From positions 1 through 38,176 of IMG/VR virus record IMGVR_UViG_3300025736_000076: 38,176 bases of DNA. One strand, given 5' to 3'. Made by a program: the position numbers and the translations under genes. Position 1 is the stretch's first letter; the number at the start of each line of letters is the position of its first letter. Source of the stretch: a virus. The notes under the pieces are model-generated. The model worked only from the letters and a program-made list of their open reading frames with translations, was not told the origin of the DNA and made no database searches. Positions 30,242 through 37,655 of the stretch are shown one piece after another.

Positions 30242-31109
30242 AGCAATATTAGCGCTAACACCGAAGGTAGATAATGTGGACGACGTTATGGCTAGCCACG
30301 TCAATACGCTACAAACTAACCAGGAAAAGATCTGGAATACGCTCGCTTTCGTTGAGGCAACTGAACTAACAATAGCTGCTGGAGTAATCACGGTAACATC
30401 AAATTACCACACAGTTGACACCGCAGGAGATATCGCTTCTGACGACCTAGACACCGTCACAATTAGCGGTAACATTGGAGAGGGGTCTATTCTAATACTC
30501 CGGCCAGATCATACAGATAGAACTATTGTCATCAAGCACGGAACCGGCAATATCTTATGTAATGGAAACGCAGACATTACACTTGACGATTCTCACGACT
30601 TTGCCTTTCTTGTTTATGATGAAACTCTTGTTTCATGGATGGCGTTTGGCGGTGGTGGTGCGCCGACATCTAACCTCATATTAAATGGTAATAGCATCGA
30701 AGCCACGATTGAACCTACTGCCGATGAAACGCCCCAGGGAATTATTGCAGACGTTACGGTGGATTCTAATACTACCGGAATTGGTTGCCCTCTATTCATA
30801 GCTGCAGATGGACATTGGGACGAGGCTGACGCTGATGATATTGCAACAGCCCCAGCATTCGCTTTGGCGTTAGAAGCAGGCACAGGAACAAAAAGCGTTC
30901 TATTTCATGGATTAATGCGATTAGATTCTTGGAACTGGACAACTGGTCCGGGTGAACTTTCACTAATCTACTTATCAGAAACAGTAGGAACGCTGACGCA
31001 AACAATCCCAACAACTGAGGATTCAGTTATGCAATCTGTGGCTTATGCAATATCTGACGATATGCTGTATTGGAATCCTTCGCTAATATTTACGGAGCAC
31101 GCGGCATAA
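30234..31109 (+). CDS. Tail fibre-like protein
   Basis: 291 residues. MARAILALTPKVDNVDDVMA SHVNTLQTNQEKIW is a virion-binding opening shared in style with the fibre at 28521. A beta-prism-like region (DLDTVTISGNIGEGSILILRPD) follows and the C-terminal domain is beta-rich. It overlaps the endonuclease gene by 8 bases. Receptor-binding role inferred. Confidence 0.68.
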   Translation: MARAILALTPKVDNVDDVMASHVNTLQTNQEKIWNTLAFVEATELTIAAGVITVTSNYHTVDTAGDIASDDLDTVTISGNIGEGSILILRPDHTDRTIVIKHGTGNILCNGNADITLDDSHDFAFLVYDETLVSWMAFGGGGAPTSNLILNGNSIEATIEPTADETPQGIIADVTVDSNTTGIGCPLFIAADGHWDEADADDIATAPAFALALEAGTGTKSVLFHGLMRLDSWNWTTGPGELSLIYLSETVGTLTQTIPTTEDSVMQSVAYAISDDMLYWNPSLIFTEHAA

Positions 31110-31771
31110 TGACGACAACAACATTATTTTCAACGCAAAACTGCCATTTGAGAGCACTTGGACCTACTAAAAACTATCACAATTTTTTGATTATTGGTGG
31201 AGCAAACTCGGCAACAGCTAACTATTTTCACGGATTGCTTCAATTTGATGTTTCTTCTTTGGCAGGAGAAACGGTTTCAGAGGCAAAATTAAGGTTGTCC
31301 GTTCAAACAGATTACGCGTTTAACGCTGGTCAGATTGATGTTTATAGGTCTTTGGTTGCTTGGATAGACACACAAGCAACGTGGAACATAAGAATAACTG
31401 GCACGAACTGGTCAACTGCCGGCGCAGACGGTTCGGGAACTGACAGAGAAGCGACAACGATTGGAACGAAAGCAACAACCGCCGCTGATGCAATTGGTTC
31501 TTGGGTAGAAATTACACTTTCTAATGCCGGCATACAAGGGTGGATTGATGGCGGTTTGACTAACAACGGCATAGTTCTTCGCCAAAATGCAACCCCTGAA
31601 TTAAACGATGGCTATCAGTACGATGCGGCAACAGACCCAGACCCGCCCGAATTAGTTTTGATACATACTGCTGGAATCCCTGGAATAAAATCAATAAACG
31701 GAATCACAGATTACAAGTCAATTAATGGAATAACGGTTGCAGACATAAAGGCATTACAAGGACAGACATAA
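31109..31771 (+). CDS. DNRLRE-like carbohydrate-binding fibre protein
   Basis: 220 residues from ATG 31109 (TAATG with the upstream stop; an ATG at 31070 lies within the previous gene). LLQFDVSSLAGETVSEAKLRLSV, VYRSLVAWIDTQATWN, WVEITLSNAGIQGWIDGGLT NNGIVLR is the DNRLRE/CBM96 beta-sandwich pattern. The tail has three IKSINGIT-type short repeats common in phage virion proteins. Binding to surface sugars is inferred. Confidence 0.75.
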   Translation: MTTTTLFSTQNCHLRALGPTKNYHNFLIIGGANSATANYFHGLLQFDVSSLAGETVSEAKLRLSVQTDYAFNAGQIDVYRSLVAWIDTQATWNIRITGTNWSTAGADGSGTDREATTIGTKATTAADAIGSWVEITLSNAGIQGWIDGGLTNNGIVLRQNATPELNDGYQYDAATDPDPPELVLIHTAGIPGIKSINGITDYKSINGITVADIKALQGQT

Positions 31772-32617
31772 ATGAGGAAATTGGGAACTGATCTTTCACA
31801 TCATCAAGGCACGCCTTCTTTCGATAAGATGGTAGGACATGGTATCGAGTTCGTCTTTGCTAAAGCCGGTGAAATATATAACGGGAATAAATGGTACGAT
31901 CCTGAGTACAATCGGAACCGCGATGAATGTTTACGATTAGATATTCCATTCGGCGCATATTATTATTTCCATCCTAACGTGGGCGCGTCTGAACAAGCGC
32001 GGCATTTCCTTGAAATAGTTGATGCGAATGATGCGCCTGATTTCCCTCTAGCAATTGACTGTGAAGTAATTGATGGTCAGTCGCCTGCCGTTTGTGCCGA
32101 GGTTCTATATTCCTTTGTATGCTATCTTGAAAAGAGGGGTTGGCGAGTTATGATTTATACCCGCAACGGATTCTGGGTTAACAAGTTCGGACATCCGGCG
32201 TGGGGTATTGATTATCCATTCTGGATAGCACAATATCCACTTACAAATATAGTTACCGATCCGACAAAGTATTATGGTAAACCGTCTGGGTTGAGTGATG
32301 GGATTGATGGGGTAATATGGCAATTTACAGAGAAGATGCAATTGCCTGGACTTCCTAATATGGACGGTGATTTCTGGATGGGATCAGATGAATTGTTCAA
32401 TGAACTTGCCGGTCTGAATGTAGAGCTGGAACCTATACCAGAACCTGAACCTTTGCCTGAACCAGAACCTTTACCCGAACCAGAACCTGATCCCATTCCC
32501 GATCCAATACCTGACCCTATCCCGCAACCTGAGTCGACAGGTTGGGAGAAGTTTATATTATTCATCGGAAATATCCTAAAGATAATTTTTGAAGCCATCA
32601 GAGGGGTGAATAAATGA
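31772..32617 (+). CDS. Endolysin, GH25 lysozyme
   Basis: 281 residues. GH25 barrel with GTDLSHHQG (catalytic-face D7), [23 protein letters not shown] (about 93-99, acidic catalytic pair), YTRNGFW and [10 protein letters not shown] proline-glutamate linker ([11 protein letters not shown]...) follows, then an amphipathic C-terminal helix [20 protein letters not shown], possibly membrane-binding. It cuts peptidoglycan between N-acetylmuramic acid and N-acetylglucosamine. It is followed by lysis-related genes. Confidence 0.93.
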   Translation: MRKLGTDLSHHQGTPSFDKMVGHGIEFVFAKAGEIYNGNKWYDPEYNRNRDECLRLDIPFGAYYYFHPNVGASEQARHFLEIVDANDAPDFPLAIDCEVIDGQSPAVCAEVLYSFVCYLEKRGWRVMIYTRNGFWVNKFGHPAWGIDYPFWIAQYPLTNIVTDPTKYYGKPSGLSDGIDGVIWQFTEKMQLPGLPNMDGDFWMGSDELFNELAGLNVELEPIPEPEPLPEPEPLPEPEPDPIPDPIPDPIPQPESTGWEKFILFIGNILKIIFEAIRGVNK

Positions 32618-32639
32618 CCAGTTATCAACGCGAGGATAT

Positions 32640-32963
32640 ATGGAATCATCACTAAAGAAAAGAATCTACGTCAAAGATGTTCTTGATATAGCAAATAAGA
32701 ATACTAAGCGCATTGATGGAATAGACGGCAAAATTGACGACTTTGAAAGTCATTGTCAACACACTAACGATGTTATCAATCCTGCGGTGATGGAACATAA
32801 ACGGTTACTATCCGGTGAAGATGGAATAGTAACTCAAATGGCGGTCATCAGTTCAAAGGTAAAAAAGCTGGATTCAATTGATAACAAAATGAGTGGCTTA
32901 TTCTGGGGATCTATCGCAACTGGTCTTGGACTTCTTATCAAAACATTCTTCTTCGGCTCATAA
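32640..32963 (+). CDS. XhlA-like membrane protein (lysis)
   Basis: 107 residues: coiled-coil N-terminus, IDGIDGKIDDFESHC and VKKLDSIDNKMSG, then a single C-terminal TM segment (LFWGSIATGLGLLIKTFFFG S). This is the haemolysin XhlA layout, which pairs with holin in lysis. SD GAGGA. The position right after the endolysin supports the call. Confidence 0.75.
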   Translation: MESSLKKRIYVKDVLDIANKNTKRIDGIDGKIDDFESHCQHTNDVINPAVMEHKRLLSGEDGIVTQMAVISSKVKKLDSIDNKMSGLFWGSIATGLGLLIKTFFFGS

Positions 32964-32971
32964 TCTGATAC

Positions 32972-33001
32972 TTGTATTTCCGTATATTTATGGTATATAA
33001 T
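32972..33001 (+). promoter_or_regulatory. Promoter with palindromic -10 region
   Basis: TTGTAT (32972-32977) and TATAAT (32996-33001), with TGG two bases before the alternative TATATA. The word GTATATAATATAC is palindromic around its centre, so it could also be an operator. It serves the gene at 33027. Confidence 0.5.
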
Positions 33002-33026
33002 ATACTATACGTAATATTGGAGGAAT

Positions 33027-34385
33027 ATGAGCAAGTATAATGAAGCGCAGAAAGCGGAAGCCGTACAATTATTAATGGCTGATGTACCGCTAAAGGAAGT
33101 TGCGAAAAAGACGGGAATCAAAATTAACACATTGAAAACCCTGAAACGTAATAACAGAATATCTAATCAAACAATCAATGGGGCGGATACAGAAGAAAAG
33201 TTAGAAGATACCATAACAGATAATGAGAGGGTGATTGACTGTAAATCTGTTAGGATCACTACGCTTGATGAGCTGATAAAACAATGTGATATTGATCTTG
33301 ATATATGGAAGATCGATAGGCATGTAATAAATAAGTGGGAAGTGTTCGGGGCAAAGTTTGGATTAAAGAATCTTATCCAGGTAAAAGCGTGGCTAACAAA
33401 GCTGGAACCTGAGGCAATCAGACCTGTAATATCCCCTATAAATATTAGCGTTGGAAGTATGCGCAAGGTCAACGCGCAGAAGTCAGAATATAAAAAAGGA
33501 TTGCTGTTATTCGATCCTCATATTGGCTTTACGCAAAACATGCGCTCAAATAAACTAACTCCGTTTCACGATAGGTTAGCGATTGATATTGCCTTCCAGT
33601 TCTGCCGAGAGTTCGTGTTTGATTGGGTAGGTCTTGGCGGTGATTGGGGAGATAACGCCATGTGGTCTGATAAATTCCAAAAGAAAATAAGTTACTACTT
33701 CAACACGCAAGCTGCATTATGCGAGAACTCTTGGACGTGTGGCATGTTGCGCAAATTACAGCCAACATCAGAGATGGAATACTTTGAGGGCAATCACGAA
33801 ATAAGAATTGAGAACATGATCATCAATCATTTGCTGCCTGCTTATGGAATAAGGAAGGCGAATAATATTGACGGGTTAGCAGTAATGAGTGTTCCATATC
33901 TATTAGGACTTCCTGAGCTGAATATCAATTACATCGGCAACTATCCAGAATCAGAACATTGGATAAACGATAAGGTTGTTATCAGACATGGGAACGTGGT
34001 GCGTAAAGGATCGGGATCGACAGCATCAGCAATTTCTAAAGAAGCTACATACACAGAGATATTTGGACACATTCACCGTTTTGAGTGGGCGGTCAGAACA
34101 GAACACAGAAACGGAAAGACTAACTATATTCAAGCGTTCTCGCCCGGTTGTCTATGCAAAATTGATGGAACTGTACCAGCTAAAACAGCACGCCCGAATT
34201 GGCAGCAGGGGTTTGCGATTCTTCATTACAACGATGAAGATTGTTTCATTGATCCGGTGATGATAAAAGACGGTAAGGCGTTTTATCAAGGCAGGGTTTA
34301 CGAGGGGCAAGATTACACAGAGCAGCTTATAAAAGATACGGTCCACCACGACAAGGAAGGTAATGTTGTTAAGTGGAATTATTAA
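33027..34385 (+). CDS. HTH-fused calcineurin-like metallophosphoesterase
   Basis: 452 residues. The N-terminus (LKEVAKKTGIKINTLKTLKR) is a helix-turn-helix as in transposases and terminases. From about residue 155 are the metallophosphoesterase motifs: FDPHIGF (D-x-H, about 162-164), GLGGDWGDN (about 201-209), EGNHEIR (about 253-259), VIRHGNV (about 321-327), FGHIHRF (about 343-349). The family includes nucleases and phosphatases; with a DNA-binding module, DNA processing is the best guess. It lies within the lysis block behind its own promoter. The 160-residue middle is unassigned. Confidence 0.83.
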   Translation: MSKYNEAQKAEAVQLLMADVPLKEVAKKTGIKINTLKTLKRNNRISNQTINGADTEEKLEDTITDNERVIDCKSVRITTLDELIKQCDIDLDIWKIDRHVINKWEVFGAKFGLKNLIQVKAWLTKLEPEAIRPVISPINISVGSMRKVNAQKSEYKKGLLLFDPHIGFTQNMRSNKLTPFHDRLAIDIAFQFCREFVFDWVGLGGDWGDNAMWSDKFQKKISYYFNTQAALCENSWTCGMLRKLQPTSEMEYFEGNHEIRIENMIINHLLPAYGIRKANNIDGLAVMSVPYLLGLPELNINYIGNYPESEHWINDKVVIRHGNVVRKGSGSTASAISKEATYTEIFGHIHRFEWAVRTEHRNGKTNYIQAFSPGCLCKIDGTVPAKTARPNWQQGFAILHYNDEDCFIDPVMIKDGKAFYQGRVYEGQDYTEQLIKDTVHHDKEGNVVKWNY

Positions 34386-34394
34386 TGTTATAAT
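34386..34394 (+). promoter_or_regulatory. Extended -10 promoter (TGT-TATAAT)
   Basis: TG-T-TATAAT (hexamer 34389-34394) immediately after the preceding stop. The predicted start at about 34401 leaves a very short leader to the SD AAAGGAGG and the ATG at 34419. Confidence 0.55.
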
Positions 34395-34418
34395 TAGGAA
34401 AACGAAAGGAGGTAGAAA

Positions 34419-34607
34419 ATGGCAGGTTTATTGAGTTTATTGAAATCGCGTAAGTTCTGGTTGGCGGTATTCGGATGTGTTCAGGCGATCGTTCTGAATT
34501 ATCTTAACGTACCGGAAGCGATCTGGCAATCAATTGTTATATTAGTTGGCGTGCTTATTGGCGCAATTGCAGTTGAAGATGCTGGAGAAAAATCAGCAAG
34601 TAAATAG
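34419..34607 (+). CDS. Probable holin
   Basis: 62 residues: MAGLLSLLKSRKFWLAVFGCVQAIVLNY is a TM segment with short basic face; LNVPEAIWQSIVILVGVLIGAIAV is the second, followed by an acidic tail. Two-TM, 60-80-residue proteins of this kind with an SRKFW start are class II holin candidates. A promoter and SD AAAGGAGG of its own suggest tight timing. It would form membrane pores for the GH25 enzyme. Confidence 0.72.
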   Translation: MAGLLSLLKSRKFWLAVFGCVQAIVLNYLNVPEAIWQSIVILVGVLIGAIAVEDAGEKSASK

Positions 34608-34615
34608 TGTCAAAA

Positions 34616-34637
34616 TGCAGGCTCGAAAGGGCCTGCA
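34616..34637 (+). terminator. Hairpin after the holin gene
   Basis: TGCAGGC (34616-34622), loop TCGAAAGG, GCCTGCA (34631-34637): a 7-bp perfect stem with no downstream T-run (ATAAGG). Probably an mRNA end-protection or weak termination site between the holin and the gene at 34654. Confidence 0.45.
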
Positions 34638-34653
34638 ATAAGGAAGGAATGAT

Positions 34654-35211
34654 ATGATATTAGGCACGTATGATAACAAGACAGGGGTTTATACTTTCAA
34701 CGGCAGACCGTACATTCCAAAATGGTCAGCTAACACGACAACAGAACCGGATGTATTGAAGATATATAACACTTGCATTGAGGGCTATGATTCACTCCCT
34801 ATGTGTGGTTGGCCGAAGGCGGTCATTCTGACTTATAACCTACCTGGCCGACTAAAGTGGAATGAGATCAAGGCACATTATCCTGGACTTTACGCACAAT
34901 CACAATTGCATTGTTATCATCCTGCACCAGTCGGCGTTATTCCTGATTGGGCTATTCCCTGGAAACAGGAAGCACACTTACTCATTCACGAATATGAGGA
35001 TGGTAAAGTGGCGTGGATGCGTGATGATGATAAGTTTGATAATGACATCTATATATTTATGGATGATTATGAATTACCACAAAGCGGAAGTACAACAATT
35101 ACTACTGACGATGAAACGCAATATTGGCAAGTGTTACCGAAGACGACACACATTACCGGCAAGTTCAATATCTGGAATGGCGAATTTAATATTACTAAGG
35201 TAGAGGAATGA
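34654..35211 (+). CDS. Hypothetical protein
   Basis: 185 residues, MILGTYDNKTGVYTFNGRPYIPKW..., with many Trp/Tyr and beta-like pattern (WQVLPKTTHITGKFNIWNGEFNITKVEE). SD AAGGAAG. It overlaps the next gene by 4 bases. No recognised domain; the compact aromatic sequence resembles virion-associated proteins, but the location after lysis genes argues against that. Confidence 0.6.
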   Translation: MILGTYDNKTGVYTFNGRPYIPKWSANTTTEPDVLKIYNTCIEGYDSLPMCGWPKAVILTYNLPGRLKWNEIKAHYPGLYAQSQLHCYHPAPVGVIPDWAIPWKQEAHLLIHEYEDGKVAWMRDDDKFDNDIYIFMDDYELPQSGSTTITTDDETQYWQVLPKTTHITGKFNIWNGEFNITKVEE

Positions 35212-35393
35212 AATGTCCCATCTGCAACGGTAGCGGAATAATGGTATCTGAGAAAGTCAGACCGCAGGGTGCGCCGACTGAACGTGAGTGTGTGGGTTGT
35301 GGTGGAACGGGAATTGTTGAAGTTGAACAAGGCAGCAAGCAAATCATCACGATTATCAAACCGCATGGCGTGTATATGAGTGATGTAGTATAA
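35208..35393 (+). CDS. DnaJ-like zinc-finger peptide
   Basis: 61 residues: CPICNGSGIM...CVGCGGTGIVEVE, two C-x2-C-x-G-x-G modules of the DnaJ zinc finger, without a J domain. Free-standing versions are common in phages and may bind unfolded proteins. It overlaps the preceding gene. Its last codons carry the -10 box of the following structured region. Confidence 0.8.
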   Translation: MKCPICNGSGIMVSEKVRPQGAPTERECVGCGGTGIVEVEQGSKQIITIIKPHGVYMSDVV

Positions 35394-35394
35394 T
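35389..35394 (+). promoter_or_regulatory. -10 box before the 35.4-kb structured region
   Basis: Consensus TATAAT overlapping the stop at 35391-35393. The predicted start near 35401 is just upstream of a run of stem-loops. There is no TG extension and no clear -35. Confidence 0.45.
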
Positions 35395-35402
35395 GTAACC
35401 AA

Positions 35403-35532
35403 TTCCTTTATGGAAGGGAGATCGTGGGTTCACGATCGACAGACACCGCTAAGACGGAGTGTGATACAAAACGGAAATTCCATCCGATGCACACTTGCAG
35501 GAACTTCTTGGCGGTGTTTTGTTTTGTGTATC
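35403..35532 (+). ncRNA. Candidate structured RNA with pseudoknot
   Basis: In order: TTCC/GGAA (35403-35406/35412-35415); a perfect 7-bp hairpin GATCGTG-GGTT-CACGATC (35420-35437); a 12-bp stem 35443-35454 with 35506-35517 (one G-U) that encloses AGTGTG/CACACT (35458-35463/35490-35495). Within that loop, 35464-35472 (ATACAAAAC) pairs with 35521-35529 downstream of the stem: nine pairs with one G-U, giving a crossing helix. No credible gene covers it. A short frame at 35410-35652 gives protein of poor quality. Confidence 0.55.
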
Positions 35533-35533
35533 A

Positions 35534-35557
35534 ATAATACCTTCTACGTGGTATTAT
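35534..35557 (+). promoter_or_regulatory. Dyad with embedded extended -10
   Basis: ATAATACC (35534-35541), 8-base spacer, GGTATTAT (35550-35557): a perfect 8-bp inverted repeat whose right arm contains TG-G-TATTAT. It is closely related to AATACC-N7-GGTATT at 13190-13208 and at 58-76. It could be an operator-promoter or a simple hairpin. Confidence 0.45.
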
Positions 35558-35575
35558 CTGCTCATAAAAAGAAAC

Positions 35576-35605
35576 TTGACTATACAAGGATACTTGAAAA
35601 TAATT
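35576..35605 (+). promoter_or_regulatory. Possible promoter TTGACT...AATAAT
   Basis: TTGACT (35576-35581), 17 bases, then AATAAT-like sequence. The -35 is one base from consensus; the -10 is weak and lies inside the next hairpin. Confidence 0.35.
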
Positions 35606-35610
35606 TCAAG
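35593..35610. repeat. Inverted repeat CTTGAAA/TTTCAAG
   Basis: A 7-bp perfect stem with loop ATAA, AT-rich. First of four successive inverted repeats between 35593 and 35752 in a gap without genes. Confidence 0.7.
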
Positions 35611-35637
35611 CACGATCATTCCCCATTAATAATAGTA

Positions 35638-35666
35638 GAGGCGAGTGAATGAAAAACACTCGCCTC
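35638..35666. repeat. Inverted repeat GAGGCGAGTG/CACTCGCCTC
   Basis: A perfect 10-bp GC-rich stem (35638-35647 with 35657-35666), loop AATGAAAAA. It is followed at once by AAGGAGGAATG, a perfect ribosome site before an ATG that opens only five codons (MSGIC). Without a T-run it is not a classical terminator. Confidence 0.8.
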
Positions 35667-35677
35667 AAGGAGGAATG

Positions 35678-35698
35678 TCCGGTATTTGTTGAACCGGA
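35678..35698. repeat. Inverted repeat TCCGGT/ACCGGA
   Basis: A 6-bp perfect stem with loop ATTTGTTGA, spanning the five-codon mini-frame that starts at 35674. Confidence 0.6.
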
Positions 35699-35731
35699 AT
35701 CTTCTATATTCTACCACACAACGATGCTTAG

Positions 35732-35752
35732 ATACAGGTTGCCAACCTGTAT
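35732..35752. repeat. Inverted repeat ATACAGGTT/AACCTGTAT
   Basis: A perfect 9-bp dyad with a 3-base centre GCC, eight bases upstream of the -35 of the next promoter. The short centre and symmetry fit a repressor operator better than a terminator. Confidence 0.65.
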
Positions 35753-35759
35753 TAATTAC

Positions 35760-35788
35760 TTGTATTATCCCTTATTATATGATATTAT
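35760..35788 (+). promoter_or_regulatory. Promoter of the early operon
   Basis: TTGTAT (35760-35765), 17 bases, TATTAT (35783-35788) in very AT-rich DNA. It is followed by SD AAGGAG and the gene at 35813. The adjacent dyad at 35732-35752 could regulate it. Confidence 0.55.
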
Positions 35789-35812
35789 ATTATTACATCA
35801 AGGAGAAATGAA

Positions 35813-36001
35813 ATGAAAACAATACTGACAGTCAAGCACGCTAACGGTGAGCAAGAGGTAGTATGTCCTAAGTGTAAAAAGGTAATGACCTTTCGCCCAG
35901 GTGGATACGTGGATTGCACAGACATCCTCGGTGAATATGACCAGCAGGAGATACCTGATTGCTGGCATTGTAAATCATGCGGCGAGATCATAGGCGCATA
36001 G
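35813..36001 (+). CDS. Small zinc-ribbon protein
   Basis: 62 residues. VVCPKCKKVMTFRPGGYVDC...CWHCKSCGEIIGA has CPKC and CWHC..CG cysteine pairs, a zinc ribbon. First gene of the operon that passes through the genome junction. ATG 35813 is used; an ATG at 35808 meets a stop after two codons. Regulatory or nucleic-acid binding role possible. Confidence 0.68.
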   Translation: MKTILTVKHANGEQEVVCPKCKKVMTFRPGGYVDCTDILGEYDQQEIPDCWHCKSCGEIIGA

Positions 36002-36193
36002 ATGATTACCGGAACTTACAACGGAATACCCGTAAAGGTATCCCAGACTGGCACCAGAGGTTTATTATCGATCATGGCATTAGATAGTACCATGTTTGAC
36101 GGCTCGACTTCTTTCGGCGGTGCGTGCATGACATCCTGGCGGTTGGCTTATCGCGGATCGGTCAAGAATTTGAGAAGAATTGAGGAGAAATGA
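36002..36193 (+). CDS. Hypothetical protein
   Basis: 63 residues, MITGTYNGIPVKVSQTGTRG LLSIMALDSTMFDGSTSFGG..., beta-rich and Gly/Ser-rich. It starts directly after the preceding stop and overlaps the next gene by ATGA. No family recognised. Confidence 0.55.
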   Translation: MITGTYNGIPVKVSQTGTRGLLSIMALDSTMFDGSTSFGGACMTSWRLAYRGSVKNLRRIEEK

Positions 36194-36468
36194 TACCAGA
36201 AAAGAGTTTGCATGAGTTGATCGAGATTACAGAGTGGGATCTTATAGAGGGCGCAAATGGATATTACAACCGAGTTAGATGTGCTATTCAAGAACTCCTT
36301 ACCATCCGCGAACAGAAGCGGTTGCTGATTGAGGATAGCGAGAAGCTGGTGCAAATATTATCAGATGGTGCTATGCCTGCTGACGCGTTATGTATTTGTG
36401 ATTTTTATAATGCGAGAGATGCGGCTTACGAACACGCTCGCCTCATGCGCCAGATGAAAGATGAATGA
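36190..36468 (+). CDS. Helical hypothetical protein
   Basis: 92 residues, mainly alpha (ELIEITEWDLIEGANGYYNR..., IREQKRLLIEDSEKLVQILS D), with two Cys in LCICDFYNARDAAYEHARLM. It overlaps both neighbours. No known domain. Confidence 0.6.
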   Translation: MIPEKSLHELIEITEWDLIEGANGYYNRVRCAIQELLTIREQKRLLIEDSEKLVQILSDGAMPADALCICDFYNARDAAYEHARLMRQMKDE

Positions 36469-36619
36469 TTCATATAAAGAATGTCCTTATTGCGGTATCA
36501 TGCTGCACTACGAATATGAGCCGACCAAAGGCATAGTTCATTATTGGTGTGAGCGTTGCGGTAGATTCAATCGAACATATAAACTAAAGGAGAAACATGC
36601 CCCCAAAGAAAAGGTTTGA
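36461..36619 (+). CDS. Small zinc-ribbon protein
   Basis: 52 residues, MNDSYKECPYCGIMLHYEYE ...WCERCGRFNRTYK, a two-knuckle CPYCG/CERCG zinc ribbon. It overlaps the previous gene by 8 bases and the next by 23. Probable nucleic-acid or protein binder. Confidence 0.7.
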   Translation: MNDSYKECPYCGIMLHYEYEPTKGIVHYWCERCGRFNRTYKLKEKHAPKEKV

Positions 36620-36773
36620 ACGACCAATGACAGTAGTATTCACGCAAGCACAGATTGAGTATATTGAAAAGTGGGCTGATGACCACGGTCAATACAAGTC
36701 TGACGTGGTAAGGTTAGCACTTGACGAGTATATTCAACGGATGGAGGAAGCGAATGAACGACAGGGAAATTAA
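36597..36773 (+). CDS. Ribbon-helix-helix DNA-binding protein
   Basis: 58 residues: MPPKKRFERPMTVVFTQAQI EYIEKWADDHGQYKSDVVRL ALDEYIQRM... The layout is a basic arm, a beta strand MTVVFT, helix 1 QAQIEYIEKWADDHG, then helix 2 YKSDVVRLALDEYIQRM, the Arc/CopG family plan. Dimers of such proteins bind short inverted repeats, and nearby dyads (35732-35752, 35534-35557) are possible targets. SD AAAGGAG. It is the only clear small DNA-binding regulator in the window. Confidence 0.75.
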   Translation: MPPKKRFERPMTVVFTQAQIEYIEKWADDHGQYKSDVVRLALDEYIQRMEEANERQGN

Positions 36774-36948
36774 ACAATATCATTGGAATAAGTTACGCCC
36801 CCTCATTAATAATTATTTGGGGAATGAAATTGAGAAAGAGAACCTGAACAACCCGATATTCACCGTTGCTGAACTTGCGGAAGTAACCGGACATCTGATT
36901 GCGGTTGACGAGTTGATCCAGAATAAATTATACGGAGGAAGCAAATGA
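36754..36948 (+). CDS. Hypothetical protein
   Basis: 64 residues from ATG 36754 (SD GGAGG; an upstream TTG at 36721 is not needed). MNDREIKQYHWNKLRPLINN..., then PIFTVAELAEVTGHLIAVDELIQNKL, mostly helical. It overlaps the regulator gene by 20 bases. Function unknown. Confidence 0.6.
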   Translation: MNDREIKQYHWNKLRPLINNYLGNEIEKENLNNPIFTVAELAEVTGHLIAVDELIQNKLYGGSK

Positions 36949-37655
36949 CAAACGAAGTAATAGTTAGTGAAGTTGTGCAATTAGGAACGGTACAGGCATC
37001 AAACCCGCAGGACGTGATTGCGAAAGCGAAGCCAGTAGCAAAGGCACTTGCAGGGATTATCAATGAACAGAAACTTTTTTCAGTTATTAGTGGCCGTAAA
37101 TATGTACGGGTTGAGGGATGGTCTACATTAGGCGCAATGCTTGGCGTATTACCGATAGAGGTATCCAGCGAGAAATTAGAGAACGGATACGAGGCGTATG
37201 TTAAATTAGTGCGCACGTCTGATATGGCGACTATTGGCGGTGCTTCAGCGATATGCACCAGGGACGAAAAGAACTGGTCTAAGCGTGATGAATACGCACT
37301 CAAATCAATGGCTGCAACACGGGCAACAGGCAAGGCGTATCGGTTAGCGTTCTCATGGATCATCAACCTGGCTGGCTATGAAACCACACCAGCGGAAGAA
37401 ATGATCACGGCAGAGTTCAAAGAGAAGCCAGCACAGAAAAAGGAACCTGCAACCGTTACCCTGGAAGATGCGGAGAATGAGGTAGGCAAATCTGACAAGA
37501 AGCGTTACGGTGATTGTACGGATGAAGAACTCTCAAATAAGACAATTGGCATTAGAATATGGCTGAAAAATCCTAATAACGCCAACTCACCACTCATGGA
37601 CAGATATTTATGGAAACAAGAAGCGATTGAGATGATCCAGAAGTCAAGGAAATAA
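36945..37655 (+). CDS. Putative single-strand annealing/recombination-type phage protein
   Basis: 236 residues. The core is GRKYVRVEGWSTLGAMLGVL..., then VKLVRTSDMATIGGASAICTRDEKNWSKRDEYALKSMAATRATGKAYRLAF and GYETTPAEEM, a recurring phage domain near early genes. The SMA-TRA-KAYR helix and RYEGW-type strand recall annealing proteins, but I cannot confirm a Rad52/ERF fold. The C-terminal part (EDAENEVGKSDKKRYGDCTD...) is a separate helical tail. Recombination is plausible since the other early genes handle DNA. Confidence 0.5.
   Translation: MTNEVIVSEVVQLGTVQASNPQDVIAKAKPVAKALAGIINEQKLFSVISGRKYVRVEGWSTLGAMLGVLPIEVSSEKLENGYEAYVKLVRTSDMATIGGASAICTRDEKNWSKRDEYALKSMAATRATGKAYRLAFSWIINLAGYETTPAEEMITAEFKEKPAQKKEPATVTLEDAENEVGKSDKKRYGDCTDEELSNKTIGIRIWLKNPNNANSPLMDRYLWKQEAIEMIQKSRK

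Noticed and set aside
35420-35437. tRNA T-arm (GTGGGTTCACGATC)
   Set aside because: The stem-loop has a 4-base loop with seven pairs and no surrounding cloverleaf.
35410-35652. 80-residue protein across the 35.4-kb structured region
   Set aside because: No SD, unnatural composition, and it runs through several perfect hairpins and a pseudoknot.
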